Both the position numbers and the translations under genes were made by a program. A stretch of 56,543 bases of DNA, from assembly GCF_000423725.1 (NCBI RefSeq), contig NZ_AUIN01000002.1:1-56543 (forward strand). The letters are read 5' to 3'. The notes below the pieces were generated by a model. The model searched no databases, was not told where the DNA came from, and saw only the letters and a list, made by a program, of their open reading frames with translations. The DNA is from Streptococcus devriesei DSM 19639. Lineage in GTDB: Bacteria; Bacillota; Bacilli; Lactobacillales; Streptococcaceae. Shown piece by piece: positions 56,498 through 56,543 of this stretch (within the stretch, counting starts at the first letter, position 1; each line of letters opens with the position of its first letter).

Positions 56498-56543
56498 ATA
56501 GTAGTTGCCTCGCAAGAGGTGAAGCCCTTTGAAAACTGAACAA

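Noticed and set aside
56225..56515. 96-residue minus-strand frame at the right end
   Set aside because: It crosses a perfect hairpin and the rRNA-type promoter and has no recognisable protein pattern.

Overview
The window is a chromosomal segment of a low-GC Gram-positive bacterium, almost certainly a Streptococcus of the mutans group. The evidence is the gene order: proBA, then rsmH-ftsL-pbpX-mraY, a cystine ABC transporter, trxB, pncB-nadE, pepC, pbp1A-recU, gpsB-rnpB-mapZ, luxS, rny, gmk-rpoZ-priA-fmt-rsmB-pppL-pknB, liaFSR, a glycyl-radical cluster, cysK, comFA-comFC and hpf. This is the order I remember for S. mutans. Other support is SigX-type competence signals, class B RNase P RNA and typical streptococcal membrane and division proteins. 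The species cannot be fixed from sequence reading alone. I saw no prophage, insertion sequence, CRISPR array or tRNA gene.

Layout. Bases 1-2.9 kb: structured repeats, a DUF896 protein, a PepSY lipoprotein, and a divergent LPxTG surface protein with a WalR/VicR-like box. 2.9-11.3 kb: proline synthesis (proBA), the division/wall cluster rsmH-ftsL-pbpX-mraY, and a DEAD-box helicase. 11.4-15.1 kb: predicted cystine import (tcyABC), a DUF4059 protein and thioredoxin reductase. 15.1-19.4 kb: two more structured repeats in the leader of the NAD salvage pair pncB-nadE, then pepC. 19.5-26.8 kb: peptidoglycan, division and RNA genes (pbp1A, recU, DUF1273, gpsB, rnpB, THUMP methyltransferase, mapZ). 26.9-42 kb: luxS, rny, the long gmk-to-pknB transcription unit, liaFSR, a HAD-cyclophilin fusion and an S1-domain protein. 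42.1-48.5 kb: an AT-richer block with a glycyl-radical enzyme, its activase, a DeoR-type regulator, an Fsa-type aldolase and a GldA-type dehydrogenase. 48.7-53.1 kb: cysK, yigZ, comFA-comFC and hpf. 53.3-56.5 kb: two membrane proteins sharing an N-terminal motif (the second TcaA-like), followed by a strong promoter and leader that look like the start of an rRNA operon just outside the window.

How it fits together. Much of the window serves the cell envelope and its control: PBP2x, PBP1a, MraY, FtsL, GpsB, MapZ, the Ser/Thr kinase/phosphatase pair, LiaFSR, and two possible WalR boxes. Sulfur supply is split between tcyABC and cysK, whose promoter regions share TATCAC/GTGATA half-sites. The glycyl-radical block looks like a self-contained anaerobic pathway: repeated TTACGAA sites lie at both of its promoters and probably bind its own DeoR regulator.

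The most notable unexplained signal is a family of about 100-bp elements found as tandem pairs in front of two unrelated operons. The ends are conserved, but the internal stems differ completely in sequence while keeping perfect base pairing. This points to a conserved folded RNA or a palindromic mini-element.
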